64,000 nucleotides of DNA, from NCBI GenBank assembly GCA_038093515.1, contig JBBPSI010000050.1, positions 62,001-126,000 of the forward strand. Direction: 5' to 3'. Shown here piece after piece: positions 1-10,379 of this stretch. The DNA is from Butyriboletus loyo (lineage: Eukaryota > Basidiomycota > Agaricomycetes > Boletales > Boletaceae). The position numbers and the translations under genes were made by a program. Numbering within the stretch: the stretch's first letter is position 1; each line of letters starts with the position of its first letter. A model generated the notes under the pieces. It searched no databases. It worked only from the letters and a program-made list of their open reading frames with translations, and was not told where the DNA came from.

Positions 1-1144
1 ATCAACCCTGACTCTGATTGGCTCCATCATTGAGGACAGTGAACAATCAAGCTCCATTGGGATCTCCCCAGACAGTCGCTATCTTGCGACTGGACGAGTT
101 GACGGGAAAGTTATCGTTCGTGATCTCCACAGCATTCTCCCAGAGTCATATGGTCCTTTCGACGTAAGTATTTGTGCCTTCATTGTCCTGGCTCATTTTG
201 TCATCAAATGTGCTGTTCTGATTCGACTGCATTTGCATACCTATAACAGGAAGATCCTGGGAAATCCAACCTAGTCGAATCCGAGGCACACAAAGAAGAC
301 AACGATGGTAATCTTAATCTTCTCAATGTATGAGTTCGTTCGTTTCAATATCGCGGCGAGTGCTCACGATAGCATAGGTCGAGGTGGTGTCGAGCACAGC
401 AGCTCTTGAATTTGACTTTGACGAGGTTCGTGACCATTTCGCTCCTCTTTTATTTCCGTGGTAACTCTGCTGCAGCCACCGTCCCCAGCTTCTTCCCCCC
501 ATCCATTTGGTACATCAGATGCCCAATCAGTAAGTTCCACTCCACAAAGATGTTCAGGACAAAATTTTGACAACATCAAGTCACGCCAGGGCCGTTCGAT
601 ATTCAAAAGGTTGCTACGGAGGAAGGGTCGTCAGAATTCCGCGTCACATCAACCTGACCGGTGTTCCGGAAAGTCGCATCAGCCTACTGATCGTCAACCT
701 CCTTCCAGCTCACCACCGAGACTGGATGTCACAAGGGAGAGACCTTCGCGGATGGCCGCAGCTCAACCTGATAAAGCAAGTGCTGTTCATTTCGGATGCG
801 GTGCGTCTAACATATCATCTCAGCGATCGGTTGCAGTAAACCCCACAAGGCCGCGGGTTGGTTGTTCCTCGGATCCGTATACAGGCACTCATCACACGTC
901 ACAGCGTAAATCGCGTCGCAAGGCTGCTGTTCCCAACCAACCGAACGAAGGTACTTCCCGTAGCGGCCAAGGTGCTACGGATCCAAGGGCCGCGAACTCC
1001 GTGTGTCTTTTCTGGTGACATGGATCTCGTCATCACAACTCACGGTTCTATTAGGTGCAACAACCGACTCGACCCGCAGCCGGGAGCGTCCATGTAACGG
1101 TGGGCATTACTTTTCGTCTACCTACGTTGTTATACTCACAGTAG
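1..1144 (+). CDS. WD40 repeat protein, copy A (5' end outside window)
   Basis: Only the last propeller blade and the tail are present. Inferred exons are <1-163, 250-327, 378-425, 476-775, 824-1000 and 1055-1144, all in one continuous frame with stop TAG at 1142-1144. The first exon ends in the last blade (motif PDSRYLATGRVDGK), then YGPFD, where it splices. The tail is hydrophilic and basic, with GRSIFKRLLRRK and QRKSRRKAA motifs, and resembles no domain I know. The intron after exon 4 starts with GC (gcaagt at 776) instead of GT. Compared with copies C-G this copy lacks the 25-codon exon after the propeller. The visible part is open, so it may be functional. Its six paralogs are at 7611, 10380, 44188, 49349, 57308 and 60909. 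Confidence 0.75.
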
Positions 1145-2815
1145 ATCAGCATCACAAAGAAACTGGAAACTCTACCGTTGCCATCACACTTCCCACGTGG
1201 ATGTTGTGTTTTCGCCCTGGTGCACATGATGAGACACATTGATCCACGTCATTCATTGCGATACACGTACTGATGCTAGTCTGAATCATATCGATCGTGC
1301 AGTTCCTTGAGTTCGTGTCGCTTCGTAGCATTGGTATGAGTCCCGATAAGCCCGTCCATGCTCAACTTTGCTAGGATATTCAGTCAATGGTCATTGATCA
1401 AGTCTATACCTACCGAGGTCGGGGTTGGAGAATGTATAGTGTTTGACTGATCAGAGTCAACTAGGACGAGGAGGGTATATGTTAGACCGTCGCGTTCCTC
1501 CTGCGTCGATGCCGTTCAGCCGGCGCAGGTTTCGGGTTTCGGTTCTGGCCCGGCCCTGCCCTGGGCAAAGCCCAGCCCACCTATGGAAGGCCTGTCTCCA
1601 CAGAAACACTGTCTCGAAGGACTCTTGGATCATACTCTCTATTCATAGCATCTCTCTGTCTTCACAGCTCCATTCTTCATCACTCTCTCGCAGCCCGAAA
1701 GATCGATCGCACACGACATTTGGAAGAACAGCGAATTCAGACGGTCTGGCGCGTTCGATCGACTGCGCGGTCCCTCAAAATATTCGTCGCCGATCATCAT
1801 CTATTCGAGATGCGGATTGTTTCGCAGTTCGCATCCTGCGGGCCGTCAGGGCAACGCGGCGAGAATGGTATGTGGACATCGATCGTGCGGTTCTTTGAGT
1901 TCATGTCATCTTGAAGCATCTGTATGAGCTCTGATCAGTCGCTCCATGACCGAGCTTGCCAGGATATTCATTCAATCGTCATTGATAAGTTTGTACACAC
2001 ACGGGTTGGAGCACTGCGTCTGATTGATTGAAGATCCGAAGAATGTCTACTAAGACGAGGATGCGTATCTACTACTAGGATAGCACTAGATCAACTCGAG
2101 GGAAGGACGCCAACATCTCGATGTTTAGTTTTTCTACAGGAATTAAAACCCTGATGATAGGGCATAGGTTTACATCTCACCCGAGCATACGAAAGATGCG
2201 CCATCGTCATGCAGTATCGAGCCAAATCGGCACTACACACGATTCCGTCGCTGATCCAGGTCGTGTTCGGAGAGTTGGTGATCCCCTGCAGCTTCTCTCA
2301 TGATGAGGTCCGACGCAGATCGGATGGCAGGGCCGATGACCTGACTGCGGCTGCCAGTAATCCCGTGAGCATATACACCCAGCAACCGAGAGGCGGTAAT
2401 GTCCACCAAATCGAAATCTTGGAGTTAACGTCGCGAGGATGATAGGGATATGTTGCGGAGTGTATGGTGACCACTCACCAAGGGAATTAGCGTCATGACC
2501 TCCCTAGAACTTGTCTTACCCACCAGGGAGGTGTGCAGACACGCTGAATGACTCTGCGTTCAATTAGAAGTTGTGAATGGGAACCCTTGATAATTGCGGG
2601 ATAGTCATGACCCAATACAATGTCGAGAAGGCGCGGGGCGAGGGCAGGGCAGATTCAATCTCATCGACAAAGGTCAATTTTACGTTTGCCCTTGCAATAC
2701 CTTGGACGCTTCTGAATCCGTGGCACAATTCGCAAGGCGGCCAGCTTAGGTGGTTCGGCAACTACCGAGTGAGTCTTGACCCATCAGGCAGTGTAGTCCA
2801 TCATAACCACCAGCG
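1145..2815. repeat. WD40 3' flank repeats and gene remnant
   Basis: No intact gene is seen. The tract at about 1260-1440 is repeated at about 1870-2060 and again behind copies B (about 9690-9850) and C (about 12560-12750), and in inverted form behind D (about 43960-44060). It therefore belongs to the duplicated WD40 unit. At about 2209-2380 the plus strand reads a short peptide with IQVVFGELVIPC. A diverged copy of this lies on the minus strand at about 60300-60450 (IQVAFGDLVLPC). The family is not recognised. The tract 2095-2190 resembles 12790-12880. Confidence 0.5.
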
Positions 2816-3586
2816 ATGTGGGTATACCATCTTCTTGCGCTTTCCTTCCCGCTCCTCGTATCAGCGTCCTTTGGGGACCAGGAAATATTATCACCGCCAG
2901 CCATGGCACAAGAACCTTTCAAGAATTCCGTATTCACCCCGTTAACGACCACGAAACCTAGCCTGGCGGACCTGCTCACCATCGAGTCATCAGCGAGCAT
3001 ATACTTTTCTTACGCGCGCGAGACGGAATTATCAAAGGAATTCAGTGTTGCCGACAGCCAGTTGACGTTGCTCGTCCCAACGAACAAGGCTGTCATGGCT
3101 CTCGGACGGAAACCGTACGCACGTTTCTTGTCGTGTTTGTACAAGCTGAATACCGGATGATCTTTATGACAATTATAGACATCAAGGATCCGCTTCTGCT
3201 GAGCCAGAAATCGATATATCGGAGGAACAATACTACGAACAGTCGAGGCACAACGTCGAGCGTTGGGTTGCGGCGCATATCATTCCTGTGAGCCCACGGT
3301 TGTAAAGTATGTTCCCACTCACTCATGCAATTTCAGTCCCGCATCTCGTTATCCGATGCCCCGGTGACATATAATACTTTGTTGGATGGCAAGTCCGTCA
3401 CGTTTACGCCTGTCTCGGGCGGGAAGCACTCGCCCGATTGGTCAAGGGTCACTCTTGAGGATGGTGTACACATCATTGAGATGAAAGAGGTAAGAGGCTG
3501 TCTACATTTTGGTTGGTAAACTAACACCGCCAAAGGGGGGAAACGGTGTAATGTACATGATTGATGGTACCATCAAGCCTAACTGA
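2816..3586 (+). CDS. Secreted fasciclin (FAS1) domain protein
   Basis: Four exons (2816-3114, 3179-3287, 3337-3489, 3536-3586) join to 203 codons plus stop. The ATG at 2816 opens a hydrophobic signal peptide (MWVYHLLALSFPLLVSAS), pointing to secretion or the cell surface. One FAS1 domain follows. Its start reads SLADLLTIESSASIYFSYA, its H1-like box reads LTLLVPTNKAVMAL, the middle has NVERWVAAHIIP, and the end has the H2-like NGVMYMIDGTIKPN. FAS1 domains mediate adhesion or carbohydrate contacts in fungal walls. All introns are GT-AG with phases that preserve the frame. There is no GPI signal after the domain, so it is probably soluble. It is the only intact gene between WD40 copies A and B. 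Confidence 0.88.
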
Positions 3587-5407
3587 GGTGCACCATGCAA
3601 GCATATTGGATCGTGCAGGATACCCAGATGTAACGTAACGGCACGACAGTATTGAATTTACAAATGGCCTCCAGTCGATCATTGGGAGTGCCTCTGTCAA
3701 TGGGTAATCGAGTTTTCGCCGATCTGGTGAAGGGTTCGACAACAAGATGGATAATTCCTTGACTCGAAGGCGAACCGAGATATCGTATACTCCACCTCCA
3801 CGTCATCCCGTCACGTTTTGAAGTTGGCTATAATGATTGCTAGATCGGGATATTGAACGCAAGGTGAATGTGCGTAGCGAGGAACGCGACAAGTTCACTG
3901 TCGGGTCAAACCACGCTGGGTCAGCATTTACAACTATCCACGTTCAGTCATCTATTGGCATACACATGAATGGGGGATTGACATCTTCAAACCATCCTGT
4001 GGCTAAGCCAGGGGGTAAATGTACAGTCGATATGCTCATAATGCATAGGCTCATAATGCATAAACCCTACACTCAGGGTGACCCAAACCTTGACTAAACC
4101 TAGTCTCGCTTAATGGTCATTAGGAACCGTTGTTATGCATTATGAGCATATCAACTGTATTCCATTAGTTCTACTGTTGTGGCAACAATGCCCAACAAAA
4201 CAAGCTCCAACAAGTTGATCCTTTTTACTTCTCCGTACGGATATCGAAACAAAAACCTGATCATGAGGAAAAAACAAAACAAAATTTGTTAATTCGACCA
4301 TGTGTCTTGCAAGGGTTTATCAATGGGAAAGTTCCATTCCATCACCTCCGTTGGCGCTGATCTGCCAAGGGGCACGGAGGAAAGTCAATATACCTTACCA
4401 CCACTCCAATCGCGGAACAGATTGCTGTGAACATGTTCTCTCTGGTCTTTTTCTCTTTATTTCTACTCTTTGTCCGAGGTTCCAACGTTATCCCGGTAGG
4501 TCTTACTTGAATCAACATAGAATTCTACTGTTAAGTCGGGCACTGGACCCACCACATTTTTTCCCGGGTCATTTTCAACCTCACTGAACGCAAAAGGACG
4601 GTAGGACATCGTGTCCCGCCTTCAACTGCATTGCGTCTATCACATTTCCCCATAGGTTCTGATAACACTTCATGACGCTCGTCGGAATGGTCCCTGAGTG
4701 TGCTAAAACTAAACTAGGGTTCTAACACCACTTCTCGTCCGCACCCGTGCTTTATGTTAGGTAGGTCCGACCAGCTGATCTATACCTGTCCGCTGGAGAC
4801 GCGGCGATCACGTTTTCTGACACTGATGGTATGTTCTGGCCCATTCCTACATCGGGAAAAATATAATATTGATCATCTGCCATGGGTAGAGTTGACAGTG
4901 TAACTGCACGAAAAAATTCCAACGGCAGAGGAGGGACGTCGTTCCTGTATGTTTATTCATGGTATTTTCCCACCAAGTCCGCAGCAGGTGATGATCATTA
5001 CCCACAGGAAAGTTGCGAGACACAAGGGCCATGACTCTGGCGCGGGCTTTCTCTGTGCGCACCGGGGTTCCGCGCTCGTACCTGGTGGCTTGATCGGGTC
5101 AAACTTTCCTAGATTCTTTGCCCCGTATTCCCCGTGTTGAAGCATAGCATACAGTGAGCCTGTGCTGACCGTTTCTACTTCGGGTGGTTCCATTAGGCAA
5201 TGCTCAACCGCCGGTAAGTGCTTTTAGCACTCTGGTCACGCTCAAGATGCAATAAGTAATCGACTCTGATGGAACATTCTCATTCTGGATCTGTAGAACC
5301 GAATCGATCGCACTGACCGCCCAGGATGCCGCGGGGATTGGATTCATTTTACTGGGTTCACGTGTACCATTCGAAGGAAGCGCCAAGTCCCTGTTTGAAA
5401 ATTTTCA
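3587..5407. other. Intergenic, contains a MITE
   Basis: Apart from the MITE at 4024-4157 no gene is recognised. Short open stretches exist on the minus strand at 4957-5193 and 5204-5386. The latter reads NPIPAASWAVSAIDSVLQ, which could be a helical protein fragment, but I cannot assign a family and see no clean start or splice frame. Confidence 0.4.
4024..4157. mobile_element. Tc1/mariner-type MITE, 134 bp
   Basis: Terminal inverted repeats of 24 bp (4024-4047 and 4134-4157) differ at one base. They begin CAGT and contain ATATGCTCATAATGCATA. The element is flanked by TA on both sides (4022-4023 and 4158-4159), which is the target-site duplication of the Tc1/mariner superfamily. The inner half of the left repeat, CTCATAATGCATA, is tandemly repeated just inside it. 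There is no coding capacity, so movement would need a transposase supplied in trans. Confidence 0.82.
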
Positions 5408-6416
5408 ATGCAGGTTTGTCCCGCAAACCGGGCTCGATGGATGTATAACCATTCGATCCGAGGACAGACCCCAGAACGAAGTCGGAGCTCATCGTATTTA
5501 ATCATACTTTCTGTGTCTTTCAACGGTGATCCGCTAGGGTTCTATGACAAACGTGTTGTCAAGGAGCATCATGCTACCATCCTCAAACAGCTCCCTCCGT
5601 TTAGGCCTGACCCTGATCAGTCTAATCCTTTCGACATCTCCGATGAGATACTATGCTTCTTGCCTCGGCTGAAGGGAAAGTCGGGATCCTTGGCGCCGGC
5701 GCCGGCGGTCTCTATACCGCTTTCATTCTTGGGGCCCCAGATCGTGCTGGCGGTCGCTTTCGACTTTCGAACGGGGGGAAAGTACGCCCATCACGTGCGT
5801 TCTTCCATATCTCCCACCGAATGATTTGACACTGATCGTATTCTGTGCTTCAGGATGCGGGAGCTATGTATTTCCCACTTTCGAAGAAGGTCAATTTAAA
5901 GATGGGACCATGAAGAGATTAGCGGAGTTGACCGAACACGGACCGCCTCGAGGATAAGCTTATACCTTGCTATTTCAGCGCTCGTAAAAGGGTCCAATCC
6001 AGGTTTCTACTACTTCAACGGTATTCTTCAATGAGTGTCCACTGAACCCAGAGGGGATATCGATGCGCGAGCAATGAATGTGCACGATCGATTCGGATTA
6101 CATTCGAGCAGGCGCTGATGCCATTAGCAGCGATGTCGTTAATCCGTTCGTCCGGGTGCTTATTAGGGATCTTGAGCGTGACGAGACAAAAGGGGACGTG
6201 ATGAAGGAAAACGATTCGTACTCTGTTCGCGCATACATGGCATCGAAATATCTACCTAGCGAGCCTCTCAAACTTCCTCCACAGCATCTCCCCAACAACG
6301 TCATCAGCTGGTGCGGGCTTCTCGAAGACAATAGTGGTGGATATGACCGCGGATCGACAAAGTCGGTCTTCTCGTCGTTGGTATTCGCTACTATCAGTAA
6401 AGACGAGGGTGAGTGA
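5408..6416 (+). pseudogene. L-amino-acid-oxidase-like flavin amine oxidase, broken
   Basis: Several frames together spell a fungal flavin amine oxidase of the L-amino acid oxidase type. In order they give an N-terminal segment (FNGDPLGFYDKRVVKEHH), the FAD-binding Rossmann motif KVGILGAGAGGLYTAFIL, the RAGGR box, DAGAMYFP after an intron-like gap, KLIPCYF, and an open stretch from 6078 with YSVRAYMASKYLPSE and NNVISWC, then GGYDRG. The frame changes just before the Rossmann motif and again before GGKYAHH. About 20 residues between the dinucleotide fold and RAGGR are missing. Stops follow DAGAMYFP and KRLAELTEHG. The C-terminal half, including substrate and FAD-closing segments, is absent after 6416. 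This is a decayed copy with no product expected. Confidence 0.8.
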
Positions 6417-7480
6417 TCCACGCCCATCCATCGCGCCTAAGTGCGGCACTGAGAGTGCGCAACCAGGTGGCGACAGGACGTGCAAAGTCGTTTACTGTGT
6501 CTGGGGTGATGAGGCTGAGGAAGGATATGGCGTCAGACGAGACGAATGGGGTGACTTGGATATGGATTAGGCCCGTACCGGGGACGAAGGCGCGGATAGC
6601 GAAGGCGAGGAGGGGGACGGGATGGTTGCCAAGTGGTCGCAGAGAATGGAGATAAGACGGTACCAGCCATTTTTCCAACTCGACGGTGCCCCCCGACTGC
6701 ATGCTGGGCTGATGTCGACCGTCCTGACCATGTCGATGGAGGCGCAATGCGCGTCCGCGTGCTGAATTTTTCCCGGGCCTCTTGTCGGCCGTCCCAACAA
6801 CATCAATGGAGGCCCAATGCCTGTCCAAGTGCGAGGTCTTGAGCTAGCGCCATACGCATTCGCAACACTATCGGGAGCACTATCCACTACGTAGCTCTGA
6901 GAGGACGAAGTCCCAGTAGACACTCTGCATCTTCCAGCATCTCTAAATTCCGTCTGCGAGAAGCCACCATAGACCTAGGCAGTGGTGCTCGAGAAGGCCG
7001 CAGGGCTTCTTGTCCATTGGTTGGGCGGTGTGAGCATCCCCATGTTAGGCATGCCCATCACGCTGATCGGCGGCAGGCCAGTCATACTACCCATACACGC
7101 TCCCCCCACTCCTCGGTCATGTGCAGAACAACCAGTCCCAAACGCGACATTAGAGCTTCGCTCCCATTCTTCACTCACCATTTGCATCGCGCGCTGGGCA
7201 ACCGCCGTCCGGTATGCACATCGCACGATAAGAAGAGCACGCTGACATACAGCGAGGCACGCAGGATCATTGCTAAACCGAGGTGGAGGTCATGGCACTG
7301 GCCTTCGACTGCTGCCGAGGTACCCAGCCCGGTTCCATCGTCGCATAGACACCAAACTTGTAGTGGCAATCGAGATATGACAAGCAACATGGACTGCCCT
7401 TGGCAAAGGAGGGTTTCGTCCAGTTGGTTGCTTACCTCGTAGTCAGAACAAGGTCACCTTGATGGAATCCGAACAAGAAT
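6417..7480. other. Intergenic with an inverted remnant of module X
   Basis: At 6975-7250 the minus strand reads a peptide with AMQMVSEEWERSSNVAFGTG and a Met/Gly/Pro-rich end (VMGMPNMGMLTPPNQW). It matches plus-strand sequence at about 47933-48187 and 54780-54985. This is a fragment of the decayed gene called module X here. The tract 6417-6970 has open minus-strand frames (6394-6828, 6567-6923) of doubtful reality; the words in them are not recognised. From about 7370 the sequence matches the upstream region of WD40 copy C. Confidence 0.5.
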
Positions 7481-7555
7481 AGACGCCAAAGACACGAGGC
7501 ACCTGGGTAAACAGACCATATTGAGAATAACAACTTTTCACACCACGAGTAAACT
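7481..7555 (+). promoter_or_regulatory. Shared WD40 promoter block, copy B
   Basis: The tract from CGCCAAAGACACGAGGCACC to CACGAGTAAAC is conserved upstream of copies C-G at a similar distance from the start. The GTTTATACAGCAA TATA-like core seen in the others is disrupted here. Confidence 0.55.
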
Positions 7556-7610
7556 GACTTGTTCGTTGATATTTCGACACCGACAATTGTGTACATTACT
7601 GAAAATGTAA

Positions 7611-9554
7611 ATGTCGTCGACGAATACTGGTGTGTGGCAGCTCCTCAGAGGGATTGTAACAACGCTGACCATTCAGTAAGACCGAACAATAGTCCTTGAC
7701 ACCAGCCACAATACAGGGGTGTGGGTGGTCGCATTCCACCCCGACGGACTGCATGTTTTGGGCGGGGGTAACAATGGGATTCGCCGATGGCGACTTGCAG
7801 ATGGTGAAGCGGTCGGGAAGCAAACGGGAATGGCGTTGCACGCCATATCGGTGTCGAGGAACCGGATAGCGTGTGGGTGTTTCGAGGGGGCAAGTGTGTG
7901 GGATGAAGAGATGAACGAAAAGATTGTTGAGGTGGAGGACACATCTGCGGTGTATGCCATCGACATCTCCTCTGATTCGACCAGGCTTGCGACCGGGACC
8001 AGATTGGGTGACAACGCAGCGAGTGTTTGGGACATCGCCACAGGGCAGAGACTCGTTGGCCCGCTCAAACACGACAATGATGTTATCGGAATCAAATTCT
8101 GTCCAAATGGCGAGCGGCTCACCACTGCCTGCCATGGGGGGTCCATTCGCATCTTCAACAGTCACAACGGCGACGAGCTTGTCACAATCAAGACCATCTG
8201 AGTCTTACCTTCATACTCTGTAGTCACTCCGCTTGCGTGGTCAAGCGACGGCCAACAAATTTTCTCCACATCTGGGGACAGCAAAGTCAGGTCTTTCGAT
8301 GTGTCCACTGGGTCCCAGCTCGCTGAATCATCAATTCTCTATCATGGTGCTAATGGCATCCGTTATATCGCCCTCGCCGCCAATGGCAAATTCATTACCA
8401 CATTCGGAGAGCATTCAATCTTCTTTCTGGATACATCAACCCTGACTCGGATTGACTCTGTCATCGAGGACAGCGAACAGTTGAGCTCCATTGCCATCTC
8501 CCCAGACAGTCGCTATCTTGCGACTGGACGAGTTGATGGGAAAATTGTCGTTTGTGATCTCCACAACATTCTCCCAGAGTCATATGGTCCTTTTGATGTA
8601 AGTATTTGTGCCTTCATTGTCTTGGCTCATTCTGTCATCAAACCTGCTGCGCTGATTCGATTGCATTTGCATACCTATAACAGGAAGATCTTGAGAAATC
8701 CAACCTAGTCAAATCCGAAGCCAACGATGGTAATCTTCTCAATGTATGAGTTCGTTCATTTCAACATCGCGGCGAGTGCTCACGACACGATGGCATAGGT
8801 CGAGGTGCGCCGAGCACGCCAGCTCTTGAATTTGACTTTGACGAGGTTCGTGACCACTTCGTTCTTCTCTTATTTCCGTGTTAACTCTGCTGCAGCCACC
8901 GTCCCCAGCTTCCTCCGCCCATCCCCAGGAGGATGAGGTACAGCAATTCGGCCCATCGGATGTCCAACCAGTAAGCTCCACTCCACAAGGATGTTCGGGA
9001 CAAAACTTTGACAATATCAAGTCACACCAGGGCCGTTCGATATTCAAAAGGTTGCTACGGAGGAAGGGTCGTCAGGATTCCGCGTCACATCAGCCTACTG
9101 ATCGTCAATCTCCGTCCGGCTCACCACCGAGACTGGATGCCACAAGGGAGAGACCTTCGCGGATGGCCGCAGCTCGACCTGATAAAGCAAGTGCTGTTCA
9201 TTTCAGATGCGGTGCGTCTAACATATCATCTTAGCGATCGGTTGCAGTAAACCCCACAAGGCCGCGGGTTGGTTGTTCCTCGGATCCATATGTAGGCACT
9301 CTTCACATGTTTACAGGGTAAATCGCGTCGCAAGGCCGCTGTTCTCAACCACCCGAACGAAGGTGCTTCCCGTAGCGAACGAGGTGTTGCGGATACAAGG
9401 GCAGCGGACTCCGTACGTCTTTTCTGGTACGTGGATTCATCATGACAGCTCATGGTTCTATTAGGTGCAACAACCGACTCGACCCGCAACCGGGAGAGTC
9501 CATGTAACAGTGGGCATTACTTTTCGTCTACCTACGTTGTTATACTCACAGTAG
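7611..9554 (+). pseudogene. WD40 repeat protein, copy B, disabled
   Basis: The layout is that of the other copies. A 19-nt first exon (7611-7629, ATGTCGTCGACG...) is followed by a 63-bp GTGTGT...ATAG intron and a propeller exon (7693-8597). Tail exons are at 8684-8743, 8799-8845, 8896-9186 and 9235 onward, with the stop position equivalent to copy A at 9552-9554. The propeller frame carries an in-frame TGA at 8199-8201 in blade 4-5. The 8799-8845 exon is 47 nt where paralogs have 48, so it shifts frame. The next-to-last exon has a one-base insertion giving TAA near 9317. The tail intron at 9187 begins with GC, as in copy A. No full protein can be made. A truncated four-blade product is possible but unlikely to fold. 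Confidence 0.8.
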
Positions 9555-10233
9555 ACCAGCATCAGCATGAAACCGGCAACTCTACCATTGCCCTCACGCT
9601 TCCCACGTGGATGTTGTGTTTTCGCCCTGGTGCACATGATGAGACACATTAATCCAAATGATTCATTTAGATACTGTTCTCAATCACAACGACGTGGACA
9701 TCGATCGTGCAGTTCTTTCAGTTCGTAGCATTAGTACGAATCCTGATAAGCCCATCCATGCTTGAGCTCGCTAGGATGTTCAGTCAATGGTCATTGATAA
9801 AGCTTGTACACATGGGTTGGATGACAGTACTTACTGTCTGATTGCTTGAAGCTGTTGGAAATCCAAAGAATAAGACATCACACTTCGCTCTCTACGTCTT
9901 GATTTTCGCATACCGACACCGCGTGCACATCATGATTCTCGCCGCCGCGACAGCGCTCGCCACACTCACCCATTTAATAATACTTTCCTTTCTCGCCGTA
10001 TTATTTCACACCCACATTTCTATATCCCCATGGGCTTGGCCCGCTTGCTTCGGATCCACACAGGCCTATTGTTAAATTGGGGTAGAATATGTTGGGCGCG
10101 ATATGTCACGAGTCGGTCTAACACGAATTGTATACTTGTCGTGGCAACCGAGATATCCTGGGAAAAGGAGGTTATGTCGGTGTTGGTTGCTTACTTCGTC
10201 GTCGCAGCAAGGCCGCCTAACGGAATGTAAGAA
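9555..10233. repeat. WD40 3' flank and module X fragment
   Basis: 9690-9850 repeats the WD40 3' flank. 9880-10060 resembles 48690-48850 and 55475-55640, including TTTAATAAT and CACATTTCTATATCCCCATGG-like words, so a piece of module X sits between copies B and C. No gene is supported; the open frame at 9842-10075 lies over this repeat. Confidence 0.5.
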
Positions 10234-10328
10234 TAGACGCCAAAGATACCAGGCACCTGGGTAAACAGACCATGAGAATTAGGGTACGTGTTTATACAGC
10301 AACTTTGCACACCCCGAGTAAACCGAAA
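10234..10328 (+). promoter_or_regulatory. Shared WD40 promoter block, copy C
   Basis: This tract holds CGCCAAAGATACCAGGCACC, GTAAACAGACCAT, a TATA-like GTTTATACAGCAACTT and CCGAGTAAACCGAAAC. The same order is seen upstream of D-G. The TATA-like core is about 90 bp before the ATG at 10380. Confidence 0.6.
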
Positions 10329-10379
10329 CATTTTTGCTCCTGGCATTTCAACACGAACAATTGTGTACCATTGCTGAGG

